DNA of 64,000 bases from Pontibacter aydingkolensis (GTDB lineage Bacteria > Bacteroidota > Bacteroidia > Cytophagales > Hymenobacteraceae). The stretch spans positions 1 to 64,000 of the forward strand of contig NZ_JAHYXK010000018.1 in the NCBI RefSeq assembly GCF_019443125.1. Reading direction: 5' to 3'. A program made the translations under genes and the position numbers. Positions 27,234 to 36,561 of this stretch are shown one piece after another (within the stretch, counting starts at the first letter, position 1; every line of letters starts with the position of its first letter). Below the pieces are notes generated by a model that saw nothing but the letters and a program-made list of their open reading frames with translations, searched no databases and was not told the origin of the DNA.

Positions 27234-28259
27234 TTACCAGAAGTCTGAGGGGCTGAAAATCTTGCCACGGTTACTTACAAGTATACCAAGTACTACTTCA
27301 TGGGCTCCGCCTCCCATTCTTCCTATACCTGAGGTTGCCACATCGTAAGCATAACCTACCTGCAGCAAATTGTTTACATTAAGTCCGCCAAGTATAACAT
27401 AAGCATTGTTTTGCCTGTAAGAACCACCAACCCAAACCTTTTCATTATAAAGTAGCTTCAGGTTAGCATCTATAGACGTTGGAGAAGGACTGGCATACTT
27501 TAAGAGCACTGAGGGGAGTACCGAGAACCTCGGAGCTAATTTTACCTTATAGCCGCCCATTAAGTAATGATGCACCCGTGTGCTCGCATCGTTGCTTTCT
27601 TCCTCGCTGAACCGGGTAGTTAATTCGTCCTGTAAAATCTGAGTACTTGATGTGCCTACAAAGAAACGACGGGAATACAACTGCACACCTGCCGTAATAT
27701 TAGGTTTAATGCGGTTATAGTTGCCCCCTATAAAGGTAGGGTCATTCGGATCAGTAAGACGCAGGCCACCCTCATTAACTCTATAAACTGATATGCCACC
27801 AGATACCCCGGCAGACATTCTCAGTTCTTTGTTAAGCGGCAAATGATACGCATAGGTAAAACCAAAGTCAGTGCGTTTTAAAGCTCCAGCCTTATCCGTT
27901 ATGGCAGTAATTCCTGCTCCATGGTGAGGCTTTGCCTGAACCGTTTCCTTTTTAGCTGAATTAGATAAAAGAGCTCTGTTACCAAAACGCCCCCTGCCCG
28001 GAATCGATGTAGCCGTAGTGCTGAGGTTCTTCTTGCCCAACGGAAGATGAGCAGTCAGGTAATATGATTCAGGCGCCCCTTCAATTCCGGCCCATTGGTT
28101 GCGATACCCAGACTTAATTTCACCATAATTTTCGGAGCCAGCCAGTGCAGGATTCATCAAAAATCCATTGAGCATGTACTGGCTGAAATGTGGAACCTGC
28201 TGCGGTAGAGCGGTCAGACTCAGAAGCAGCAGCAGCGAAAGTAGAGTTAACTTTATCAT
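27234..28259 (-). CDS. PorP/SprF family type IX secretion membrane protein
   Basis: 341 residues. A signal peptide (about 1-20) is followed by the family opening PHFSQYMLNGFLMNPALAGSENYGEIKSGYRNQW in outline, and then beta strands of an outer-membrane barrel ending in VVLGILVSNRG. PorP/SprF proteins accompany type IX secretion cargo with type B C-terminal domains, and help deliver or hold the adhesin at the cell surface. The gene overlaps the stop of the upstream PKD adhesin by four bases (ATGA), so translation is coupled and the pair is surely one unit. An internal stretch at about 85-125 (SIPGRGRFGNRALLSNSAKK) is longer than usual. Confidence 0.93.
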   Translation of the reverse strand: MIKLTLLSLLLLLSLTALPQQVPHFSQYMLNGFLMNPALAGSENYGEIKSGYRNQWAGIEGAPESYYLTAHLPLGKKNLSTTATSIPGRGRFGNRALLSNSAKKETVQAKPHHGAGITAITDKAGALKRTDFGFTYAYHLPLNKELRMSAGVSGGISVYRVNEGGLRLTDPNDPTFIGGNYNRIKPNITAGVQLYSRRFFVGTSSTQILQDELTTRFSEEESNDASTRVHHYLMGGYKVKLAPRFSVLPSVLLKYASPSPTSIDANLKLLYNEKVWVGGSYRQNNAYVILGGLNVNNLLQVGYAYDVATSGIGRMGGGAHEVVLGILVSNRGKIFSPSDFW

Positions 28260-31200
28260 TTCCGTAATACCGTTATAGAGCCAGTAAATGGTTTTCTGCC
28301 TTTGTTCGTGTCAATCACATAATAGTAGGCCCCATCCGGAAGTGGAGCACCGTTTCTGGTGCCATCCCAAGGGTTGCCGTACCCCCTGCTGTTGTATACT
28401 TTATCTCCCCATCGGTTATAAATGTCGATGGTAATATCGGGGTAATCCTCTACACCTTTAATAAGCCATACATCATTGATATTATCACCGTTAGGAGAAA
28501 TGCCATTGGGTATTTGCAACCGCTGCAGCACACGAACAGTCATCTCGTCTGTACGAACACAACCGTCAGCTGAGGTAGCTTTTAAAATATAAACAGTATT
28601 TTTTTCAGGAGATGCAGTTGGGCGGGCTATACTTGCATTGTCCAGACTAACGGCCGGCGACCACTCAAGTGTTCCTGTTCCATTCCCCTTTAGCGTTATA
28701 CTTTCTCCCTCAATGATCTCCAAGTCCTGTCCTGCGTTTACCTCCGGATAAGCGCTGAATTTAATCTCCACATCATCTGATACTGCTACGCAAGGGCTAT
28801 TACTTACTGTCCAGCGAAGTTTGTAAGTCTCTTCCATTTTACCTGCAAAGGCAGATTTCGGATTATTAGGATCTGAGAACTGTGCGCCTGTTCCGCTTAT
28901 TATTGTCCAGAGTCCGCTACCATTAACCGGAACATTTGCCTGCAGTCCTGTGCTGGTAGTACCGCACACAGGTTTCTGGTCAGGGCCTGCATTGGCCACA
29001 GGAAGAGCTTTAATGGTCAGGGTCTTCTCAACTTCAGACTTACAACCATCCGCAGTGGTAACCTGCAGTTTTACAAGGTAATTTCCTACCATCGCAAACA
29101 TATGTGAAGGATGCTGCAAGTCAGATGTAGTCCCATTTCCAAAACTCCACGACCAGGCAATAATGCTTCCGTTTACTATTGTACTCTCATCACGAAAAAC
29201 TACGGCATCAGAAATACAACCTACGATGGGGGAAAATGCCGCCTGAGGTTTGGCGTATACTTTTATCTGCTTTTTGTAACTATGCTCACAGCCTTTATCT
29301 GTTGTAACTGTAAGTATAACATCATAAGTGCCGGCAGCAGCATAAGTATGGGTAGGATTTACAATTGATGCGGAATTTCCATCACCGAAATCCCATTTAT
29401 GCGACACGATACTACCTGTTTTTACTGAGGAAGTGCTCATGAAGCTGGCTTTCTCTCCAAAGCAGACATTATCTGTTTCGAAGCTTGCTGTGGGGCTTAC
29501 AAGAATAGTAACCGTCTTACTAAATGAACCATGGCAAATAATGCCAGAATAGGCTTTCAAGCTTACCTGGTAGGTTCCTGGTTCCTTGTAAATATGCAGA
29601 GGGTGCTGCTCATCAGAGGTTGTGCCATCGCCAAAATTCCACTCCCATTTAATGATCTTCCCAAACGCAATAGAAGACTCGTCCTTAAACTGAACACCAT
29701 CCCGCTGACAAGAACCAGACGTGGAAAATTTAGCCTGTGGGTTAGCGCCACTTACCAGGTAATCCATCTCCACTGTATCAGTACAACCCTTATCAGAAGT
29801 GGCAATAAGCTTTACTTTGTAAATACCCTCGGCTTTGTACTTGTGTTTAGGATGCTCTAACGTAGAAGTGAAGCCGTCTCCGAAATCCCATAAATAACTT
29901 AATGTTCCGGATGTGATGGTTGTCTTGTTAACAAACTGTGCTTCGTCGCTTATGCAAACACCCGGCAACTCCATACTTATCCGGGGCTTTGGGTAAACAA
30001 CGACAGCCTGAGTAACGGAGCTCTGGCAACCTTCTTCGAAAGTAAGTGTGAGCGTAACATTGTAAGTACCAGCATCAGCATAGGTGTACTGCGTATTTCC
30101 AGAACCTTTCATGATCGTACCGTCGCCAAAATTCCACTCCCATTCCGTAATTGGAACCACAGAAGTAGATTTGTCTGTAAATCTGCTTGTAAAGGTGTTG
30201 CAAACGGCCGCTGCCTCAAAGGATAAAACCGGTTTCGGTAACATCTCTGCCTTTTTCGTTACTTGGTTGGTACAGCCGGCGCTGGTTTTTATGATGATCT
30301 TTACATCATAAGTTCCCGGGTTGGCGTAAACGTGTCTCGGATTTTGCTCCGCAGATGTACTACCATCGCCAAACTCCCAAAACCACTCTGTTATCTTGCT
30401 ATTGTTTCCTGCTACTGCAGACGCATCTTTAAACAGGACAGCTCCATTAAGGCACTCCGATACAAAGGTAAAATCTGCTGCAGGATTAGGGTATACAATA
30501 AGCTCAGCGGTTGTTTCGTCCTTTGAATCGCAATCGTTTCCGTTATTTTTGATGGTGGTTAGCTTTACAGTATAAGTGCCAGGTGCCGCATAGCTATACT
30601 TTGGATTTTGCTCCGCAGATGTACTTCCGTCCCCGAACTCCCATAGCCAGCTTTGAGGTTCATAAGACGCAAAACCGGTAAAAGAGACTGTTGCTCCGTC
30701 ACAGTAAGTCTGCGCATCAAAGGTTATATTCTGATTCAGGTTTTTAATGTTAGCCCCTGCTGAGTAACCATACGACTCTACATTACCAAAGCCATAGGCC
30801 ATGGCGTTAAAGCCGCTTTTGGCAGTAAGGCGATGGTTACCGGCACCTACTGTAACCTGCGCATAAGAGTATTCCGGATTTGACGCTACCGGGACGAAAG
30901 TAACAGCAGCACCATCCAGACGGAAGGTAGAGATAAACTCAGTTTTCATCACCACGTTTATGTAGTGGCCTGTTATCTGGTAATACGGTGAAGAGTAAAG
31001 TGTAATATCTTCCAGGGTTTGCTCCACTGGGTTTAAGATGATCATTTCGGGATCTCCAGTTATATTATCGCAGTTTTGTGTGCGGGCGTACTGCAGAACA
31101 GTTACAGGCTTATCTGATGTAATGTAGTTTGCAGTGGCACTGGTAAACTCCAGGAAATCACCTGTATTCAGTCCCTGACTCACACCGTTTATGCTAACGG

Positions 31201-32038
31201 TGGTATTTGGGAAGCCTCCTAAAACGCGAAAAACGTCGCCTCCTAGTCTTGTCTTAAATGGAGCTGTTACAAAGTTGGTACCCCATGTACTAAGTGGGTA
31301 AAGCTGCTGGTAAAGATTGTCACGGCTTCCTGCATTACTACATCCAATGCCCACAAATGTATTGCCCGAGAAAACAGCGATCTTTTTACAGGACTGGCCC
31401 CCATTGCTCACAGATACTATTTTACTGCCGGTAAGGTCTGAAGATGATTGTACCTGGTACACCTGTCCTTTGTTAAGGCTTACCTGAAAGGGTACAAATG
31501 CGGCTTTGCCGGAACGGGTTGCCGCGCGGGGCGTGATCTCCACCAGTGTATTGTCTTCGGTGGCAACCACCATGAACTCGGCATACTGGTTATTCGCATC
31601 TGGTGTATACGATGTTGCAAAGTACTCCCGCCCCAGTGTATTTGTAGGTAGAACCAGCGTGGCGGCGGAACGGTTCTGAGAATAGATATGAGAGTATACC
31701 ACAACAGGATGCTCCGAAACAACCTGAATACCTTTATCTTCGATAACTTCGGAAGAGCCTACATAAGCCAATGAGCTAATGGGTGCAACGGTAACATTGT
31801 TAGCCGTTATAGTATAGGTAGTGGATATACCAAGCTGTGGTATTGACACAGTAGCAGTAGTGTTTACACTTGATGTTAAGTATAAACTCATCTGTGATTT
31901 AGTACCGTCTATATGGCCTGTATAGCCCACCCAGAAATTGGTGCCACTGTTAGAGGTATTCTGCGCTGAAACCTGTAAACAAATAAAGTTGAGAAGTATA
32001 AGTATACCTAAAAGGCAAAGGGTAAAAAGTCTCTTCAA
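28256..32038 (-). CDS. PKD-repeat adhesin with gliding-motility (type IX, type B) C-terminus
   Basis: Very large surface protein, 1,260 residues from the TTG at 32038. That start is chosen because it opens a clean signal peptide (M-K-R-L-F-T-L-C-L-L-G, ending QVSAQ). The frame extends a further 82 codons to 32284, but that part does not look like an export signal start. After the signal comes an IgGFc-binding-like region (NFWVGYTGHIDG, about 25-440), then about seven PKD domains (roughly 460-1,010) marked by WEFGDGSTSAEQNP or close variants, a non-PKD linker, and the CHU_C/gliding-motility terminal domain starting IPNGISPNGDNINDVW and ending PFTGSITVLRK. That tail directs export through the type IX system. 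It is coupled to the PorP/SprF gene. Likely role: adhesion or gliding. Confidence 0.92.
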   Translation of the reverse strand: MKRLFTLCLLGILILLNFICLQVSAQNTSNSGTNFWVGYTGHIDGTKSQMSLYLTSSVNTTATVSIPQLGISTTYTITANNVTVAPISSLAYVGSSEVIEDKGIQVVSEHPVVVYSHIYSQNRSAATLVLPTNTLGREYFATSYTPDANNQYAEFMVVATEDNTLVEITPRAATRSGKAAFVPFQVSLNKGQVYQVQSSSDLTGSKIVSVSNGGQSCKKIAVFSGNTFVGIGCSNAGSRDNLYQQLYPLSTWGTNFVTAPFKTRLGGDVFRVLGGFPNTTVSINGVSQGLNTGDFLEFTSATANYITSDKPVTVLQYARTQNCDNITGDPEMIILNPVEQTLEDITLYSSPYYQITGHYINVVMKTEFISTFRLDGAAVTFVPVASNPEYSYAQVTVGAGNHRLTAKSGFNAMAYGFGNVESYGYSAGANIKNLNQNITFDAQTYCDGATVSFTGFASYEPQSWLWEFGDGSTSAEQNPKYSYAAPGTYTVKLTTIKNNGNDCDSKDETTAELIVYPNPAADFTFVSECLNGAVLFKDASAVAGNNSKITEWFWEFGDGSTSAEQNPRHVYANPGTYDVKIIIKTSAGCTNQVTKKAEMLPKPVLSFEAAAVCNTFTSRFTDKSTSVVPITEWEWNFGDGTIMKGSGNTQYTYADAGTYNVTLTLTFEEGCQSSVTQAVVVYPKPRISMELPGVCISDEAQFVNKTTITSGTLSYLWDFGDGFTSTLEHPKHKYKAEGIYKVKLIATSDKGCTDTVEMDYLVSGANPQAKFSTSGSCQRDGVQFKDESSIAFGKIIKWEWNFGDGTTSDEQHPLHIYKEPGTYQVSLKAYSGIICHGSFSKTVTILVSPTASFETDNVCFGEKASFMSTSSVKTGSIVSHKWDFGDGNSASIVNPTHTYAAAGTYDVILTVTTDKGCEHSYKKQIKVYAKPQAAFSPIVGCISDAVVFRDESTIVNGSIIAWSWSFGNGTTSDLQHPSHMFAMVGNYLVKLQVTTADGCKSEVEKTLTIKALPVANAGPDQKPVCGTTSTGLQANVPVNGSGLWTIISGTGAQFSDPNNPKSAFAGKMEETYKLRWTVSNSPCVAVSDDVEIKFSAYPEVNAGQDLEIIEGESITLKGNGTGTLEWSPAVSLDNASIARPTASPEKNTVYILKATSADGCVRTDEMTVRVLQRLQIPNGISPNGDNINDVWLIKGVEDYPDITIDIYNRWGDKVYNSRGYGNPWDGTRNGAPLPDGAYYYVIDTNKGRKPFTGSITVLRK

Positions 32039-32478
32039 ATTAGTATAGATTTTAAACTGTTCTCCCCTTAGAGCTACATATATAGCATAAGTTAAAAGGG
32101 GTAATAAAAAAAAGTATAAAAATGAAAAGTGCCTGAGGAGAATATGAGCAGGCAGCTTTTTTGCTGTTGTAAGTTTGTATGAGCAAAAGTAGCGGCAACT
32201 GATAAAGCAGGTGCTAAAGATATGTAAATCAACCAGTAAGTTGTAATATTTGAGCCATTGATTTTCAGTCGTCATAAATAACACGTCCTATGTTACAACA
32301 ACATTATTTTGCACTCCGATTTTAAGTTACGACAAGAAAGGACTGAAACTTTATTAACTGATAAAATATAAACTAAACTGCCATAAGCTAAGGCCAGAGA
32401 AGAAATTCATTTTAGAACTACCAGCACGCAAAACAGGCAACACTACTATACTTTTCTTAATAAGGGTCGGTTAAAACA

Positions 32479-32510
32479 AAAGGTGCTTAAACTCACGTCT
32501 AAGCACCTTT
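32479..32510 (-). terminator. terminator of the acylase gene
   Basis: Perfect 11-bp arms AAAGGTGCTTA and TAAGCACCTTT with a ten-base loop; on the minus strand it is followed by TGTTTTAACC. It lies about 105 bp past the acylase stop and before the adhesin promoter region. Apart from this hairpin, 32039-32616 contains no gene. Confidence 0.75.
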
Positions 32511-32616
32511 AATTAGCTCCGGAACATTTTTGTTCAGTCCCTCACCATTTATTTACTGATCCGGCTAATAGCTTTCTCAGTTTTGATTCTGAAAGCTCTG
32601 TTATACTTTTAAATGC

Positions 32617-34827
32617 CTACTTCTTTACCCTCTCACCCGGGTGATAAGTGGATTTTGCACGCTTCTCTACATCTTCGCGGTAGTAGGCTACATCTTTAAA
32701 TTTTACATCAGCATAACGCTGCGCCTGGTCATCGAAATGAGGAGAGTCTGGATCTCCGCTCTGGCCACCGGCGAGCATACTTTTAGCTTTTACTTTATCA
32801 CCAAATTCCACTACGGCTACAAAGCTGTTGCCTGAGGTACCGTAAAGTCGCTTTGTATTGTAGGTATTTGCACCGTAAGATGCCAGTGCACCCCAGTTAC
32901 CCGACGCCATGCCAATCGGTATACTTGGCTTCGCATCGTTAAATGGCTGTTTAATGTCTCCCGTTAAACGCTGAAACCTGTTGATTTCCCCCCAGGGCGT
33001 ATTCCATTTTCCGAAGTCTGCTTCTACCTGGGCAATAGTCTGGCTGAAAATATCCAACCGCTCTTTCTCTGGAGATTTGTCAGCATAATACTCAAACCGT
33101 TCCATCAGGTTAAGGCCTTTGGGAGCGCTGCCGTTTTTAAGCAGGTTGGTAGCGTAAAAATGAGCCAGCGACATAGCCACAGATTCTGTAGATACAGCAT
33201 AGTTCCAGTTACGCATTACATCAATGGCTGCTTTCAGTTTCGGGTCATTTGGCTTGTGCTTATCGTAAGCCTTCACCAGTCCCGGAATTAATACCTCAAA
33301 ACCCGGAAGGTACGGATCATAGGCCAGGTCAATCAGTTTATCCAAGGTCAGGTTATCCACTTTTTCTAGCAAGCGGATGGCATGAACACCTCTGTAATTC
33401 TCCGGCGACGGTGCCATGTATACCGGGTAGTTCTCTTTTTTCGGGCTGTACTCGGCAGCAGCTGTAAAAGGCGTAGAGTTACAGTTCTGTATCCATCCAT
33501 TCTGTGGGTTTAAAAGTGTTATAGTTTCTTCCAGCGGGTGCAGGCCCTGCCAGTCAGTTTTAGGATTGCTGCCGTCAACTGGTTTTGTATAGTCGAAAGC
33601 AGTATCGCGTTTAGGGAAGAAGTTACCATGGTAGTAGGCGATATTACCGTCTGCATCGGCGTAAACGGTAGCGTTGGAAGAGTTGGTTCGCATCTGCATC
33701 ATCTGATGAAACTCTTTCAGGTTGTCTTTCTTGGTGCGGGTATACGACTGGATCAACGCATCCACAGGTTTCCACATCAAATTAGTAGCCACCCATTTAT
33801 CGCCGTTCTTGTGCGTGATAGGCCCGTGGTGCGTACGGTAAGTGGTAAAGGTCTTCTGCTTTAAGTTTTCGCCGTCTTTGTATGATAAAGTTACCTCTGA
33901 TGTCTCGACAGGGCGCAACTCTTCGCCATACTTGTAAAATAACTTGTCGTCTTTTTTAACGATCGTTTCTTCAAACTCATCAATAACGTCGGCATAAGCA
34001 GAGGTATGCATCCAACCCATTTTATCGTTGAAGCCCTGGTAAATAAAAAATTGCCCCCAGGTTACCGCACCATAGGCATTCAGCCCCTGCTCACTAACTG
34101 CATGTACTTCGCCTCTGAAAAAGAAAGAAGTATGCGGGTTGATCAGAAGCATGGCGTTACCAGACTCGGTAAGTTTACCGGAGATGGCAAAGCCGTTGGA
34201 GCCTTTTGGTTCATCAAGTATAGCCGGCTGCACCAGACCACTACCATGGCTATTCAGGCCAAGCGATTTGTCGCTTTCGTAAAACGCCTTGATTCTGTTG
34301 GTAGACACGCTTTCAATATCACCGCCAATAGAACCCTCGCTGAAATACATGGGCATCCAGGGTTCAAAGCGCGTCAGCAATTTAGGCTTTACTTCCGGAT
34401 GCGTGTGCAGGTAATAGTTGATACCATCAGCAAATGCCTGGCAAAGCTCCTTCAGCCACGCCGGGCTGCTCTCATATTGTTGTATGGCTTCTTCTTTGCT
34501 CATGTACAACCTTGCCCGAAGGTCACTGTAAAGCATCTCCTCTCCTTCTGCTTCGGCAAGGCGACCTATGGCCCACATGTAGTTGCGCTCCACCCTGTTA
34601 AAGTCGTCCTCGCACTGTGCATATAACAATCCGAAAACAGCATCGGCATCTGTTTTACCGTACACATGGGGCACGCCAAAATCATCACGTATGATGGTTA
34701 CACGCGCTGCCTGCTCCTGCCATTTTTCAACTTCAGTAGATGACGTAACCTGGTTGTTTACTGAGCAGGAGAAGGAAACCGCAATAAAGAGGAGTACCGG
34801 TAAAGTACGTTTAAGTATGTATTGCAT
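32617..34827 (-). CDS. penicillin acylase family (N-terminal nucleophile) lipoprotein
   Basis: 736 residues. The N-terminus ends in a lipobox with Cys21 (AVSFSC), so the protein is probably a lipoprotein of the periplasm or cell surface. The alpha-chain segment includes VTIIRDDFGVPHVYGKTDADAVFGLLYAQ. Ser210 in PKGSNGFAISG is the expected autoproteolytic nucleophile that would become the first residue of the beta chain. The beta part contains the conserved Asn in NPHTSFF and QGFNDKMGWMHTS. Members hydrolyse amide bonds in penicillins, acyl-homoserine lactones or acylated amino acids; the natural substrate is unknown. Its neighbours are two M20 peptidases and a gamma-glutamyltransferase, which suggests scavenging of amides and peptides. 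Confidence 0.9.
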   Translation of the reverse strand: MQYILKRTLPVLLFIAVSFSCSVNNQVTSSTEVEKWQEQAARVTIIRDDFGVPHVYGKTDADAVFGLLYAQCEDDFNRVERNYMWAIGRLAEAEGEEMLYSDLRARLYMSKEEAIQQYESSPAWLKELCQAFADGINYYLHTHPEVKPKLLTRFEPWMPMYFSEGSIGGDIESVSTNRIKAFYESDKSLGLNSHGSGLVQPAILDEPKGSNGFAISGKLTESGNAMLLINPHTSFFFRGEVHAVSEQGLNAYGAVTWGQFFIYQGFNDKMGWMHTSAYADVIDEFEETIVKKDDKLFYKYGEELRPVETSEVTLSYKDGENLKQKTFTTYRTHHGPITHKNGDKWVATNLMWKPVDALIQSYTRTKKDNLKEFHQMMQMRTNSSNATVYADADGNIAYYHGNFFPKRDTAFDYTKPVDGSNPKTDWQGLHPLEETITLLNPQNGWIQNCNSTPFTAAAEYSPKKENYPVYMAPSPENYRGVHAIRLLEKVDNLTLDKLIDLAYDPYLPGFEVLIPGLVKAYDKHKPNDPKLKAAIDVMRNWNYAVSTESVAMSLAHFYATNLLKNGSAPKGLNLMERFEYYADKSPEKERLDIFSQTIAQVEADFGKWNTPWGEINRFQRLTGDIKQPFNDAKPSIPIGMASGNWGALASYGANTYNTKRLYGTSGNSFVAVVEFGDKVKAKSMLAGGQSGDPDSPHFDDQAQRYADVKFKDVAYYREDVEKRAKSTYHPGERVKK

Positions 34828-34887
34828 AAGTTTTTAAGTATGACCTAAAGATTGACCAATTTAAGGATATTTGTCTGATAAGTAAGG

Positions 34888-36234
34888 CTACCTGGCTATA
34901 TCTGCCTCCGATAACAAGAGCAGTAAAGTACGCTGAATAGATAGATGGCCCTTGTCATTGATCCACCACTCATCCAGCGAGTGCGCGCCGCCGCCAACAC
35001 CACCTACACCCACTGTAACAGCCGGAACTCCCTTAGAGATAGGTATATTAGAGTTCGTAGAACCGGTAATTAGACTTGGCTTCACATTAAAATAGCTGGT
35101 TGCCGCCAGCGATCGTTGCACCAGAGGGGAAGTAGGGTCTGTTGCTCCTGATGGGCGTTCACCAATTAAATCTACTGCTACATCCAGTGACGGGCCGCGG
35201 CGCTTTAACTGGTTTTCTTCCTGAAGTGCTTTCTGAACTGAAGCTTTTAATATCTGGGCAATACCTTCCAGCCTATTCGGACTTTCTGATCGCATGTCTA
35301 CCTCCATCCACGACTCGAATGGGATAGAGTTTACAGAGGTACCTCCTCCCACTATGCCAACATTATAGCTGGTGCGGATTCCTTCTTTTGTAAACGCATC
35401 GGCCTCCGTATTGAAATAATGTATGGCCCTGCCTAAAGCATGATGCGGGTTAGCTGTACCAAAAGCACCCCAAGAGTGCCCTCCGGGACCTTTAAATGTT
35501 ACCCTGTATCGTAGTGAACCCAAGCCTATGTATGTTATACGCTCTAAACCTCCGCCATCAACCGCTATGTAAGAATCAATCTTTGGCCCGTTCTCACGGA
35601 ACAGGTACTTCACGCCTCGCAGGTCACCTAAGCCTTCCTCTCCTACTGTACCGATAAAAAGCACGTCTGATTCGGTTTCGATATTATTCTTCTCCAGGGC
35701 ACGAAGTATGGTCAGAACCACGGCCAGCCCACGCGTGTCATCCATAATACCTGGGGCAAACAACGTATCGCCGCGTTGCTTTACAGTTACAACGGTGCCT
35801 TCCGGAAACACAGTGTCCAGGTGGGCATCCAGCACAACAGTTTTTGCACCGGTGCGGCCTCTGCGCTTGGCAATCACATTACCCACTTCATCTGTCCAAA
35901 CAGAATCGGCACCGGCAGCCTTTAACATAGCGGCATATTGCTTCCCTCTTGCCTGCTCTTTAAAAGGTGGAGCTGGAATTTCGGTTAATAGCACATGGTC
36001 CTTTATAGTTTGAGGCTCCAGCTCTTCTACCGTTTTAAGGGCTTTTTTAACAGCTGACTTCTTGGCAATGGCCTGCAGCTCTTTTTCAAATCGCTTATCT
36101 ACAGATATACTTTGAGTAGAAGCTTTCTTTTCGGCTGTTTGGGCTAATAAAGTATGGGAACTCTGCATGAAAAAAGAGAATGGCAGCAGTCCCATAAGCA
36201 TCAGCTTTGATGCACGGGTGATTGGCGAACTCAT
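34888..36234 (-). CDS. exported M20 family metallopeptidase
   Basis: 448 residues from ATG 36234, chosen because it opens a signal peptide ending TLLAQ; the frame reaches 36264 but that start adds ten non-signal residues. The M20 zinc motifs are complete: LDAHLDTVFP (His and catalytic Asp), GIMDDTRG (bridging Asp), GTVGEEGLGDLRG (catalytic Glu and ligand), and a terminal GGAHSLDEWW (His ligand). The dimerisation domain lies around 240-350. The family includes tripeptide aminopeptidases and carboxypeptidases. It is divergent from a second M20 gene, and follows the acylase on the same strand 60 bp upstream of it, so it may be the first gene of a shared transcript with the acylase. Confidence 0.9.
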   Translation of the reverse strand: MSSPITRASKLMLMGLLPFSFFMQSSHTLLAQTAEKKASTQSISVDKRFEKELQAIAKKSAVKKALKTVEELEPQTIKDHVLLTEIPAPPFKEQARGKQYAAMLKAAGADSVWTDEVGNVIAKRRGRTGAKTVVLDAHLDTVFPEGTVVTVKQRGDTLFAPGIMDDTRGLAVVLTILRALEKNNIETESDVLFIGTVGEEGLGDLRGVKYLFRENGPKIDSYIAVDGGGLERITYIGLGSLRYRVTFKGPGGHSWGAFGTANPHHALGRAIHYFNTEADAFTKEGIRTSYNVGIVGGGTSVNSIPFESWMEVDMRSESPNRLEGIAQILKASVQKALQEENQLKRRGPSLDVAVDLIGERPSGATDPTSPLVQRSLAATSYFNVKPSLITGSTNSNIPISKGVPAVTVGVGGVGGGAHSLDEWWINDKGHLSIQRTLLLLLSEADIAR

Positions 36235-36561
36235 ATATGGTTTAGTTAGGATGATATAAATCATCAGCAGCTTCTTGAAAAGCTACTGCAGTTGTAACAA
36301 GTCCAAAAGGTGGCAATAATTTTATACTTGTACAAATATACCTTATCCGATGAACCAATATTGCCTGGAGCTTACAAATAATCCCTGAACAAATATTGTT
36401 TTCCAAATATCATATAAGCCTTAACTCTTTCTGTTTTGGTAGTTACCTGAGCATGTTTTAAATTAACAAAGCAATATGCACTGCTGAGCAGAAAACCCGA
36501 AGTAAGGCAGTTCCTGTTTTAGACATCATGAAACATATACTTACTGGTAATTATACTACAT
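36235..36561. other. divergent promoter spacer between two M20 peptidase genes
   Basis: A 327-bp AT-rich spacer that must hold promoters for both peptidase genes. I see two AAGTATA/TATACTT-type words but no clear TAnnTTTG with a matching TTG, no hairpin and no gene. Confidence 0.4.
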
